Origin: Karstenula rhodostoma CBS 690.94
Taxonomy: Eukaryota; Ascomycota; Dothideomycetes; Pleosporales; Didymosphaeriaceae
DNA length: 64,000 nucleotides
NCBI GenBank assembly: GCA_010093485.1
Contig: MU001492.1
Span: 2,527,122 to 2,591,121 of the forward strand
Direction: 5' to 3'
Part shown: piece by piece, positions 22,993 to 33,877 of the stretch
Layout of the letters: every line of letters begins with the position of its first letter
How positions within the stretch are numbered: position 1 is the first letter of the stretch
Notes under the pieces: model-generated
What the model saw: the letters and a program-made list of their open reading frames with translations, nothing else
Databases searched by the model: none
What the model was told of the DNA's origin: nothing
Translations under genes and position numbers: made by a program

Positions 22993-23474
22993 GACGAGAA
23001 GAGAGGAGAGGAGAGGACGTCGTCGGGCTTCCGCCACCGCGGGCGCCCTCGTTTACGTGCAGCGAAAGCGGAAAGCGCGAACGGGACATGCGAGATGCGA
23101 GATGCGAACCTCGGAGCCGTTTAGTCGTCGTTCCACAGGACGCTTACTAATCGGACCCTTCAATCATCATCACTCCCATGTCGGCGTCTACCTACTCCTC
23201 CAGTAACTGCGTTTTTGCATTGTGCCCATCACACCCATCACCCGGGCCCAGCTCTTGATCCTTCCTCCCCGCGGCGCTTCTGGAGTCCCGCTCTTGCAGC
23301 CTCGCCCGTCCAGGTACCCCGCCAAACTTAGATTTCTGCAGTACTCCCCGACTTTTCCTCAACATCCTAGGGAACAGCCCGCCACTCACAGATCAGATCG
23401 GCGGCGGGCGCTCCCAACGCCTGCGCTGGACTGGACGAGAACTTGGCCTCTAGTCTTCACCGACGCTGTTAGGA

Positions 23475-25766
23475 ATGGGGCTGCTGTGAGACCGTGCACC
23501 ACCGCATTGACGATGCTAGCTAACGGCAGGCAAGCGCTTTGGGAACCCCGCTGGAGTGGCCAGAGGCCAAAAAGGTCGCCAGCAAAGTCCGATCCTGGGG
23601 CATTGAAGTACGTCTTCTGCAAGTGCCAGACGTGGAGCAGTGCATTGACGTGTCCAGCAACTCCTAGCTATATGGGGAAACGCCAAGGGCAAAGAGAGGG
23701 CAGCACTGCTCTGGGGAGACGAGGTGCGGTCTGCTCGTCCAGTAGCACGAGCTGTGACTGATGGAATCGCCAGATTGAATATCTCGTCGTGTGCTACGAT
23801 GAGCAGAACCGCAAGGTACGCTTGTCGCTGCGACAAGCTGACATTCTGGCCGCGCTAGCAAACGACGAGAAGCTACTGCAAGAAGGTGGCGGCGTCCCTG
23901 ACGTGCAAAGGGGCCCTGTCAAGTGAGAATCATCTGCCGCGAACGTCACTCAGATCATTGACATCCTAAGGGAGGGCGAGACCGCCCCTGTCTTCCATCC
24001 CGAGTTCGGACGCTTCATGCTCGAAACCACCCCTGGAAAGCCATGGGGTATCGGGTTCAAAGACCTTCTAGACGTCGAACCCAACATGAAGTGGAGGTAA
24101 CGTTTTTGCCCGCTTATCGTGCCTCGAAACAGCACTGATCCCCCTGCAGACGGATCATAGCCAAGGACCACATGGAAGCGACTGAGTATCCGATCACACT
24201 AACCACCTTTCCACGCCTTGGCTCGCCTGACTGCATCGTGCCGGCATACCCGGCTTCCGGCCCGAAGCTTCGATCTCAGTATGTGCCTGATGAGATCGCT
24301 AACCCGCATATCCGCTTCCCGACCTTGGCAGCCAACATCCGCTGGCGAAGAGGCAGGAAAGTCGAGATCAATGTGCCAGTTTTTAGAGACGAAAAGACGC
24401 AGTGGCCGTTCAAGGACCCTACTGTGAACTATCATCTCCACCAATGGCCTGAAGATGACGATGTTCGCAATGGTGCTGCCAAGGACAACCACGTCTACAT
24501 GGATGCCATGGCTTTTGGTATGGGAAGCTGTTGTTTGCAGATAACATTCCAGGCCAAAAACATCCAAGAGGGTCGTACGATGTATGATCAACTCAGTCCT
24601 CTTGGCCCGATTTTGCTTGCGTTGACAGCTGCGACACCAATCTACAAAGGCTTCCTTGTCGACACTGATGTTCGATGGAACCAGATCAGTAGAGCAGTGG
24701 ATGATCGAACGCCAGAGGAACTTGGAGAGAAGGTAACCACAAATATCACATAGTCCATTATGACAATCGCCGGACGCTGACCATACACCAGCCTCTCCAG
24801 AACGACAGATGGCGCATCCCCAAGTCCCGATATGCGTCCAACTCAACATACATATCACAGGATCCACGTCTGCGGCCCGAATACCTCGACCCTGACCTTG
24901 TTGTTGATGAAGATATCAAGCGGCGCCTAGTGGAAGGCGGCATGGATGATCTTCTTGCGACCCACTTTGCGCATCTGTTCATCCGTGACCCAATCGTCGT
25001 TTTCGCCGAAGATCTCGAGACTCTAGATCTCTCCAAAGCTGATCATTTCGAGAACCTTCAATCCACCAACTGGCAGCACATGCGGTTCAAGCCGCCGCCA
25101 CCAAACACCGACATGGGCTGGCGCGTCGAGTTCCGCCCGATGGAGATCCAAATCACCGACTTCGAAAACGCCGCCTTCAGCATCTTCATCGTGCTCATCA
25201 CGCGCGCCATCCTCAGCTTCAACCTCAATTTCTACCTCCCCATCCAGCGGGTATCCGAGAACATGGAAACCGCCCACAAGCGCGACGCGCTGTCGGCGGA
25301 GAAATTCTGGTTCCGCAAGAACCCCTTCGGCTCACACGCGCACTCAACGGGCACGTCGACGCCCGCCGACGGCAGCAGGCCGCCCACGCCCGTCGGCCCC
25401 GTCGACGACGAGTACGAGCAGATGACCATCAACGAGGTCATCAACGGCCAGCAGGCCGCCGACGGCGGGGACTGCTTCCCGGGCTTGATCTCCATCGTCG
25501 AAAGCTACCTCGACAGCATGAACGTCGACGTCGAAACGCGCTGCGACCTCGCGCGCTACCTGGATCTCATCCGCAAGCGTGCCGACGGGACGTACTGGAC
25601 CGCGGCCAAGTGGATACGACATTTCGTGCAGACGCACCCGAAGTATGAGAAGGATAGCGTGGTTGGGGATGAGATTACGTATGACCTTGTCAAGGCGGCG
25701 GAGCAGATTACGAGGGAGGAGGGGCGAGATGGGCTGGGCAAGGAGATGTTGGGGAAGAGGCGCTGA
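23475..25766 (+). CDS. gsh1: Glutamate-cysteine ligase catalytic subunit
   Basis: Seven exons: 23475-23485, 23535-23607, 23658-23723, 23774-23922, 23971-24096, 24150-24732 and 24792-25766. The sum is 661 codons (660 residues), the usual length for the fungal enzyme. It catalyses the ATP-dependent joining of glutamate and cysteine, the first and rate-limiting step of glutathione synthesis in the cytosol. The start reads MGLLALGTPLEWPEAKKV, followed by LLWGDEIEYLV and HPEFGRFMLETTPGKPWG (active-site glutamates), DVEPNMKWR, and MDAMAFGMGSCCLQITFQA. These are all signature stretches of the GCS (GCLC) family. The first exon is only 11 nt; its intron has a GCTAAC branch point and AAG acceptor, and only this choice yields the conserved N-terminus. 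The gene is intact. Confidence 0.94.
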
Positions 25767-26442
25767 GGGTGTTGCGCTTACGGTGGCGGGACTGGAAATT
25801 GGGTGGGGTGAGTGGGTTGTGGGTTTTTGCATAGCGCGTGGACTGCATGGTGGGGTGTGTACGGGCGGCGTCGCCGTGTAGGGTCATATACGAGATAATG
25901 CCCCCTGGTTTAGGTGCGGGAGAAATGCTTGGCTTGGATGTCGTTCTTGTGCATTGGTGATGTTCAGGCTAGCTCCGCACGCTGGGTAGTGTAGTGCCCG
26001 ATGCGCCTATTCTGAAGTTAGTGCAGTGACGAGAATACAAATAGAGGGCAATAGTTGCTGCTTCCCGTGGGGAGGAGGTATATCAATCTTTTTTTTATCT
26101 ACGATTGTGTCTGCAGTCGCCTGGCTCGCGATGTCACGATTTAGTCTCAGCTTGTTGCTGAGCAGTGGTACCTGAAATAGTATGTCCAGGTGTGTTCAGT
26201 GCGACACGATAGGAAGCATTATTTGTGCTACTGCCCCATTTCCAAATTTACGAACCAGACTGGTATATGAGGTAGAGGGAGGGAGGGAGGGAAGAAGTGT
26301 TGGGCAAGAGGTAGTAGAACGTACACGCCGATTCCAAAAGCAGTTAGAGCCATGCATCATCCCCCCACCTTCGCCAGTCACACAGACGCGACATCTCACC
26401 TGTTACCGTCAACCGGATGTCACAGCCACAGCTGATGATAGC
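25767..26442. other. Intergenic region, no gene seen
   Basis: About 0.68 kb separating the last core-type gene from the accessory block. It contains a short GGGA-type purine repeat near 26277-26294 and a T-rich run near 26089-26095. No gene or RNA is recognisable. Confidence 0.5.
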
Positions 26443-28295
26443 ATGCGACTAATCGATGTCGACACACTTGAGATCAAGGCCTTCAGTGAGCAAGATGTCC
26501 CGGGCTACGCGATCCTGTCGCATACGTGGGGGCCAGATGAGGTCACATTCCAAGAAATGTCCCTAATAACGCGTATGCGCTCCGTGTCACAAGCATTCAC
26601 CAGCCAACGATCGGACGACTCTCAAGAAGGAGATGTGAGCAGTGTCTATGACTCTGGCGCGATAATGGTAGCCATGGAAATGCTTGTGCATGGCGGCTGG
26701 GGTGCTGGGATGAACGTTCCCAATACGACCGAAGAGGCGTTGATGGGAAGAGAGGGCTATCGCAAGATTGTTCAATCAGCTAAAGAAGCCAAAAACCTGG
26801 GTTATCAATGGATCTGGATAGATGTTTGTCTTCCGCCGCTCAAAAACCACCACTTGCGCCAGAGCTAACCCCGTGTGAACCTCTACAGACTTGTTGCATC
26901 GATAAGACTTCAAGTGCAGAGCTCCAAGAGTCGATCAACTCCATGTACAAGTGGTATAAAGAGTCGTCGATATGTCTGGTGTATCTGAATGACATTGCGC
27001 CAGGTGTTGCAGCGGCCATAGATACACAAGCCACATTCGAAGCGGCAAGCAATGCATTCACAAACTCTCGATGGATAACGAGAGGCTGGACTTTACAAGA
27101 ACTTGTAGCTCCAACAGCCCTGCGGTTCTATTACCAGGACTGGACGCTCATGGGAGACAAGCGCGAGTTCGTCGAGGAGCTCTCCGACGCGTCCGGTATT
27201 CCCATCTTCGTTCTAGACAATGGCGATCTAAGCGAGCTCTCCATCGCCGAGAGAATGTCGTGGGCTTCCTATAGACAGACAACACGGATCGAAGATATGG
27301 CGTACTGTCTCCTAGGTATCTTCGACATCCAGATGCCGCTCCTCTACGGAGAGGGCGAGAAAGCCTTTATCCGCCTCCAGGAGGAGATACTCAAAACGAC
27401 CGATGACTACTCGCTCTTTGCCTGGCGCGCCGTCACCCCAGAATCCAGCTCACCTTCCAAGTCCGTCTACAGAGGCCTCCTCGCACGCTCACCTCTCGAG
27501 TTCCGCGACTGTCGCTCCGTAGAGCGCGAGACCACCGCATGCAACGTCCCCATGAGCGCAACCACCATCGGCCTCCACCTCGAACTAGAATTCCTCAACG
27601 ACCCCAAAGACCGAACGCGCTTCCTGGTGCTAATCCGCTGCAACAACTCCCTCAACCAGCGACTCGCAATCTACCTCAAGTGTCTCGACAACAGCCACCA
27701 ATACGCCCGCGTGGAAGCCGGCTCCCTAATCCCCATCAACAACTGGCCAGCCGGCCAACCCCGCTCCATCTACGTGCGCCAAAAACTAAGAATCCCACGC
27801 GACTTCTTCGCCACAGAAATGCGCTGCATCCGCGTCCAGCGCCGCGTCGACAACCACTCCGTCCCCCCCACCACCAAAATCTCCTCCGTCTTCCCCCCCT
27901 CCGCGTGGAACCCGCGATCCCACGACCTTTCCATCCCCTCCACCACCCTCGAGTTCCTCGCCGTGCTCTTCCTCCGCGCACAATCCTCGCCCTACGGCGC
28001 CTCCACGCACTTCCAGGTCGTCGTCGGCTTCAACAGGCGCAACAAGCATTTCTGGTGTAAAGCACTGCAGCGGAAGTGGCCGGATGTGCACGTGGACCCG
28101 TTGCGCTGGCACGCGGCGATTAGGAAGGCGTTGCCGGTGGAGATAGACGATCCGATGCTGAAGGACGACGTGAGGCATGGGATTTTCGTTGTCGGGGAGA
28201 GTGGGATGGGGGTTAATGTTGAAGTGAGGGCGGGGTTGAGTGGGGATTGTGTGGGGTTGCAGCTTCTTGTTGATGGGCTTGTGAAGGGGGTGTGA
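26443..28295 (+). CDS. HET-domain (heterokaryon incompatibility) protein
   Basis: Two exons: 26443-26823 and 26889-28295 (595 residues). The intron has a GTTTGT donor and a CTACAG acceptor and joins WIWID to TCCIDK. The N-terminal HET domain shows all three core blocks: YAILSHTWGPDEVTF near residue 27, WIWIDTCCIDK near residue 123 and ITRGWTLQELVAP near residue 190. It continues with FYYQDW and RMSWASYRQTTRIEDMAYCLLGIF, typical of HET-E/HET-D-like HET domains. The C-terminal 250 residues have no NACHT, WD40 or ankyrin repeat that I can see. Family knowledge: HET domains are cytosolic TIR-like modules that trigger cell death in non-self recognition. This is the only HET gene in the window with an uninterrupted frame. 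Confidence 0.9.
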
Positions 28296-29110
28296 GGGGG
28301 ATGATGCACTGGGATGGGATGAGGGATGGGTGGGGTTGGATTATTTGTTGTGTATGATGTGGTAGTACTAAGGTTTGACATGTGGCTGGAGGGATGGCCC
28401 GCTCGTGCATGCAGGTTGTCGAGCCATAAGGTTGAGACTGGTTTGTTTGCAGAATAATCGTGTCACCAGATTTACACACATTTGGAATGCGGGCATGTCC
28501 GCCTGATCGCCACTGTGAAAAGATCCGAATTATTCAGTTTCAGTCTGTGATTTCAACATATTCGAGAAATAAGGATATATTACGCTGTTTGTCTCAACAA
28601 CGTCTACGCATATTCTTGGTAATAGTATCAACCGCTTCTTCCTAATTCATTTAGATGAATATCACTACCCTCGTTTTCCTTGAATACCTACCCTGCGCAG
28701 AAGTAAAGCTTGGTGGCCCGCTATAAAATCTCGATTAGGATACGATCGCTTTTTCTTATTAGGATAGGTATGTATTGCAGCGCTGCCACGCTGCGGCGCC
28801 TAGCCAGCGTGACAACGTAGGGCGTGGATACGGGCGCGTTCCTCCTACGTGATGCGGCGTGGAGGCGTTTTTAGGAACCATGGCCATGTATAGTTATCAC
28901 ACGTTCGTGAAATATATACAGATTATTATTCGAATATAGAACCTTCAATTTGATTCGATGGCCCGTATAAGAAAGTGGAGATCAATCGGTTGATGCTCCC
29001 TCCTTGTAGTAGTGATTTCAAACTATGACGTCCTACGGCCAGAATACATAAATTTCATTACGCACTCTAAATCATAGCATACGCCTAACAACACTACATC
29101 ATACTGAGCC
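28296..29110. other. AT-rich intergenic region in the accessory block
   Basis: About 0.8 kb, clearly more AT-rich than the core region, with stops in all frames. A mixed GC-rich patch at about 28775-28870 may be an old insertion. I cannot name an element. Confidence 0.45.
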
Positions 29111-30133
29111 ATGGAAAACTTCAAGTCCACCAAATTCACCCATCAAAATGGCGAAATCACAAACTACTACGAAGGAGGCTCTCCAGACGGCACACCCATA
29201 GTCTTCCTCCACGGCTAGCCTGACATCGCTGAAACCTGGGTTCACCAACTTAAGCACTTCTCCTCCACAGGAAAATATCGCGTCATGGCTCCCGACATGC
29301 GGGGTTACGGCGACTCTAGCGCCCCCACTAATAAGCGCAGCTACTCCCTCGAAGTCCTTGTGCAAGAAGCAGTCGAACTTGCTGCGCACCTCAACATCCA
29401 AAAAGCCGTCTGGGTAGCTCACGACTGGGGCTGCGGCGTCAATGGCGCCCTCGCTGCTCACTATCCCGAACTCTATCTTAGCTTCGTCAATCTTGCCGTG
29501 CCATATCGGACCCTAGAACGTGGTCTCAACCATGCCAAGACGCTGATTAATTGCGATTTATATCCCGAGGACGAGTATGAGTGGGGTCAGTTTGACTACA
29601 TGCGGTACTATGAACTCCACGCCGAAGAACACATCAAGATCTTCGAGGCGCATACTGATCGCATCATGCCCTTGCTGTACGTCAAAGCCGATCCCAGTAA
29701 ACATAGTCAGCGATCCATCATGAGCACCGCGCAACGCGACGGCGGCTTGTTGTTTGGCAGACACCCTGAAAAACTTCCTCAGATCCCGCTGGCGATGACT
29801 TCTATTGATGAACATCATTTGGCGAATTTGCTCAGATCTCACAAGAAGAATGGATGGTTCCCGCCGACGGCTTGGTATCTGAACCATGATGTCAAGGAAG
29901 AGTACTCCAAGAGCGAGAAGAACCGGGGTGTGTTGGAATTCCCGGTGATTTTCCTTGATGCAAAGTACGATTCAGTTTGCAGTCCGAGCGTGTCGCCGAA
30001 GATGGGTGAGCCGCAGAAGGAGGCCTGCAAGGACTTTACGTACGTGACGGTTGATTCGGCGCATTGGCTGCAATTGGAGAAGCCGGATGAAGTGAACCAA
30101 ATCCTCGAGAAGTGGCTCAACGAGAAGTTCTAA
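29111..30133 (+). pseudogene. Alpha/beta-hydrolase, epoxide-hydrolase type, with one in-frame stop
   Basis: A 341-codon single-exon frame from ATG at 29111 to TAA at 30133, interrupted only by TAG at 29216-29218 (codon 36). The stop falls inside the oxyanion-hole motif, where the frame reads FLHG, stop, PD; this position is normally aromatic (HGWPD or HGFPD). The rest is well preserved: APDMRGYGDSSAP, the nucleophile elbow VAHDWGCGVNG, the acid in FLDAKYDS and the catalytic His in SAHWLQLEKP. No intron of acceptable size can remove the stop: the nearest upstream GT gives 18 nt. So this is a very young pseudogene, a readthrough candidate or a sequencing error. A truncated protein could start at the ATG at 29285 but would lack the oxyanion motif. 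Confidence 0.8.
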
Positions 30134-31269
30134 ATGCCCTCAAGAATATTGTTTGTAACGACTTGTAGCCTGTGTACACTAGCTATTGGCTTTAACGTGG
30201 TTCATCACCGAGCGGCCACCCCAACCAAGTTTCTGACTAATACCAGATGTCTCTATACCATGGTTAACAGGATAGTACGCACTATCGTATAACCAGCCCC
30301 TAATAATTTATATCTAACGCGATATTTACCTAATAGATAATTACTAATTTCTAATCCCCTTTCTCCTTGTAAGCACGTTTCCCTACTCTAATATTGTAGT
30401 ACCGAAACACATCATCAAACCCGGGCCACAATCAGCATTGTGCTATGGAGTTTTTGAGATGGATTATAGAGAAAAGTGATGTTGGGGCGTTGAAAGCGTT
30501 GAACCGAATTAGCTCAGTAGATGTCTATCCGTAGCTGCTTCTGGTAGACTACAGTTTAACCAGGAGATCTAGTACCAACTTTCCACAAAGAAAAAAGATC
30601 AGTATATAACAAACGCACTAATCGTCCCCACTAACTACAAGATGTGTGCCCTAGCCAGGTCGCCGAACCTCGCTGCATACTGGGGAGGTCCACTAGGACA
30701 TACGTCTTTGCAGGGAACTGACAGTACTTTCCGATCCGCTCGAGTGAACAGGGTCAATAACCAATGTCATGCACTCTTATCATTTCCTCGGCACCACCGG
30801 ACGGTGATGAACGACTGTGCCACCTTTGCACCCGAGTAAGCTCGTTGAAATAAGCAGCAGGCCTTGGCTCCTGTGATGCTAGTCGTCAACCCGCCTTTCT
30901 GGATTGGGAATTGGCCAGTCCGGACGACTTTTCGATAGTATCAACCCGCTCCGACTGCTTTCTGAAGTCTCTTTGTGGGCGAAGGTCGGTAACGGGATTG
31001 ACCCCATGCCAACAGAAGCACTAGGTTCATTAGGGTGATGGTGATGCGACGAGTTATCAATCTCATAGCACCTACCTAGCCTGGCGGTCCATATCTGTAT
31101 CTTTCTCTAAGGCCTCACCGCTATTCTTGGCGCTCTCAAGCCTTATCGCACTTGCTTCACCTCTCCACTGGGTCATCATGAAGCCAGAATATCTGGGAAT
31201 AAAAGCCTGACGGAGGAGACCTATCCAAGCTAACTCAGGAAGGCAAGTTGGAGGGCAGAATAGGCGTAA
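30134..31269. other. Gene-free, partly AT-rich stretch in the accessory block
   Basis: About 1.1 kb. The part at 30240-30420 is strongly AT-rich with TA-rich steps, compatible with mutated repeat DNA. No domain-bearing frame or RNA gene can be supported. Confidence 0.45.
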
Positions 31270-31653
31270 CTACTTACCCTTATCAGGTCCTCGTTGCCTA
31301 GGAGAGAATCTACATCCTTCGCTTAGCCTAACTTTCCAAGTCAAAAGTTCGCCGTCAATTTCCCGGGATATGAAGAAACCCCTTTGCTGATGTAAAGATA
31401 TGCGGTGATGTTGCTTGTCCCAGGCAAACTCCTGGCTTAGGAGCTCGTCGGTCTGTCGCTCCTGTGAGCTTCTAGGGATTGGAGGACTTTGATGGGAGGC
31501 TTCATAAGTGATCCCATCGTTTCCTAGTATGTGAACCCTATTCGCCACAGGTGATTCATCGATCGAGTCTCCGTCAGGAGATTGTGTACTTGCCATCGGG
31601 TCCTTCACGGGCATGTTGCTCTTGTGTGGGATAATAGCAAGACCTACAGAGGT

Positions 31654-33416
31654 CTACCTCCACGTATTGGCCGATCGTCGCATGATGATTGCTGATTCTC
31701 GACAGGTATCATCGGCGGCTACGCAAACAAAATCCCCGATCTGGGCGGGACTCGATGTAATACCAATTAAGTTCTCGGTACCAACAAAGACATTCAGCTT
31801 GTCCATTGATCTCATCTTTCCTGTCACGTCTGGTTTGTGATTTTCGTTTCCGAATGTGATGTGATTGCGTGAAGCATCTTGCACATCGCAATGCCACCCC
31901 TTATTATCGAAAGTAACAAGATCGGTATTGTAGTACGACCTAGAGGCTATTGAGGTTTGCGGAGATTCCAATGCATCAGCAGTAGATTGCGGAGGGTCAA
32001 CTTCGTCTGCGTCAAGCTTGGAAACGTCGGTATCCATGAGACTTCCAGTTTCTGCATCATCTATATTGTCAATCAACCGAACTGACACAGACTTGGACCG
32101 AGCCGACTGCGACCGATCGGGATCCCAGTCCAGAGGCCAGTTCAACACAGATTCAAGCGAAACCTCTTCATCGGGGATTGTAATGTGGCTCTGCAGCTGG
32201 GGCATGTGTCGTATCACGTGAAAGATGAGGGCCGCGGTGGAGACCTCAAATAATTCGCAAAGTGAACTGACAAACTTATAACTCGCCGCTGTATTGGATG
32301 GTGAACTCCACTGACACTGATTTCGAACTACTTCGATGAGTACTTCCACGTTGGATTTTGTATAACCAACAACAACAGGGTATTGTGATCGGGAAGCGTC
32401 GCATGCGAGCCTAAGTAAAGCGTAGACCTTATCGCGAATATCCGTACTCTGCGACTTTGCGTATGTCTGAAGTGACTTTTGGAGACCGAAGGTCGAAGGT
32501 GCTGGACCATTTTTAGCAGCACGTGACCATATGGACCTAGGTTTGGACAGAGTCCATCCTCGACTCTTCAGTACACGTCCTGAGGCAGCATGCGGCATTG
32601 AAGGCTTTTTGAAACGCTTTATACATCGGCAAAGCTGTTCAAAATACTCCAATTGTGCAGAGCGGCCGCCGCACCAGATTTCAACGGACTTGGCCAATAT
32701 GAATTCCTGTATAATCCAGACACGCGACCAATAGTACGGGTCATCGAGGAGAGTTTGTAAGGCCTGCCATTGCTTATTGGACCTGTGCTGCCGTGGATCC
32801 TGCCCGTTCTCGAGTTGCACTCGCTTTGGGCCAACCACCAAATCAAAGGCCAAATGAGTTGTTGCATCGTCAACATCGGATCCCAGCCAAACAATGACAG
32901 AATCAGCGGCCGCATAGATGTCGCGCATCTGCGCGACCTGATGATTTAGTTCTCGGATGTTCGACTGATCAATGCAGAAAGCGTCGATCCACAGCAGCGG
33001 ACGAGTTCTTTCATTTTTTCTGCGGAACTGATGCAGGAAAGTCCAAAGTTTTTGGCCAATTCCTAGGGGCTTGCCCTTCACTTCTCTTTTGCTTCGTTTT
33101 CGCGGTCCCAAGTGTAAGATAGCGCGATATATGCTGGATCATCATCTAATGAGACCTCTCGAAGGTTGTATTTGATTGTGCTGGTGCTATCCTCGGGCAG
33201 CACCTCGAGAAGGCGGATGAATTTCCTGCTAGAGTCCAAGGGTTCGTATTGGAACTTGCTACCCTCATCTATTCCACCAAAGCTGTCGCGTGATGTCGTG
33301 GGGTTCGCCGCGCTGTCGATGTTGTCCACGTCTGGAGACCTGGCGCCGATGTGTTCTTCTTCTCTTCCTATCTCTTCTTGTGGCAGTGGAAGGCTCACAG
33401 TGCACTTCTTAGGCAT
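31654..33416 (-). pseudogene. HET-domain protein with a one-base frameshift in the first core motif
   Basis: From the likely ATG at 33416 (MPKKCTVSLPLPQEE) the frame runs through FQYEPLDSSRKFIRLLEVL into AYIALSYTW, the first HET block. Directly after the Trp codon, at the CCC run 33107-33109 (GGG on the coding strand), the frame is lost and ends within a few codons. The next frame continues without a gap in homology: KGKPLGIGQKLWTFLHQF, then RPLLWIDAFCIDQSN and YWSRVWIIQEF, the second and third HET blocks. One missing G explains it; no intron fits, since the nearest GT..AG pair is 19 nt apart. The second frame ends at TAG 31656-31654, but stays open in the same frame to 31270, another 127 codons. 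So this is either a broken gene or an assembly error. Confidence 0.75.
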
Positions 33417-33877
33417 GTGTTCCGTGTTTCGCAGTGAAGATGGAGCCGGACTTGTTGCTTTTCTATAATCGTTCTGCAAATTGTAGTCGAAAGCCCGGGC
33501 GCGGTACCGCCAGTCGACGTAACCTAACCATAGTCCGAGCACGGCATGATGAGGGAGGCTGCAAGTGGTCGAGTTGTTAACTCTTCGTAGGCATGGCAAC
33601 GAAAAGCTTGCCGGTCGTTATAAGCTGTTGGAGTGGGCTTTGCTGAGCTGAGATGCCTTGAGGCTGTCAGCCTCAAGGCGTGGAATGATGACTGCAATCA
33701 ATCACCCCTTTTCGCGCTACACCCAGTTCCAGCTCATCTTACATTAAATCAACCTCATGCAGCTCACTGCGCCTCACTCCGCCGGAGACCGAGCAGTCAA
33801 CAAATGGGCAGCTAGCAACATCGCAAACGGCAGCTTCCATAAGACCTTTGAAATCACCTCCGCCACCAGTTATTGCA

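Larger units (their letters stand above)
20103..23474. other. 3.4-kb gene-free, repeat-rich region
   Basis: No convincing gene between the GATA factor and the glutamate-cysteine ligase. The longer open stretches are GC-rich shadows without domain content. The region holds a poly-T run and at least four short tandem repeats, listed separately, and presumably the GATA gene's 3' UTR at its left end and the ligase promoter at its right end. Confidence 0.55.

Noticed and set aside
27539..28060. A 173-codon plus-strand frame inside the HET gene
   Set aside because: A Pro/Arg-rich shadow of the well-supported HET coding frame.
29200..29218. A possible intron removing the epoxide-hydrolase stop
   Set aside because: The only nearby GT..AG would be 18 nt, far below the 47-66 nt introns typical of this window, and would delete part of the HG motif region.
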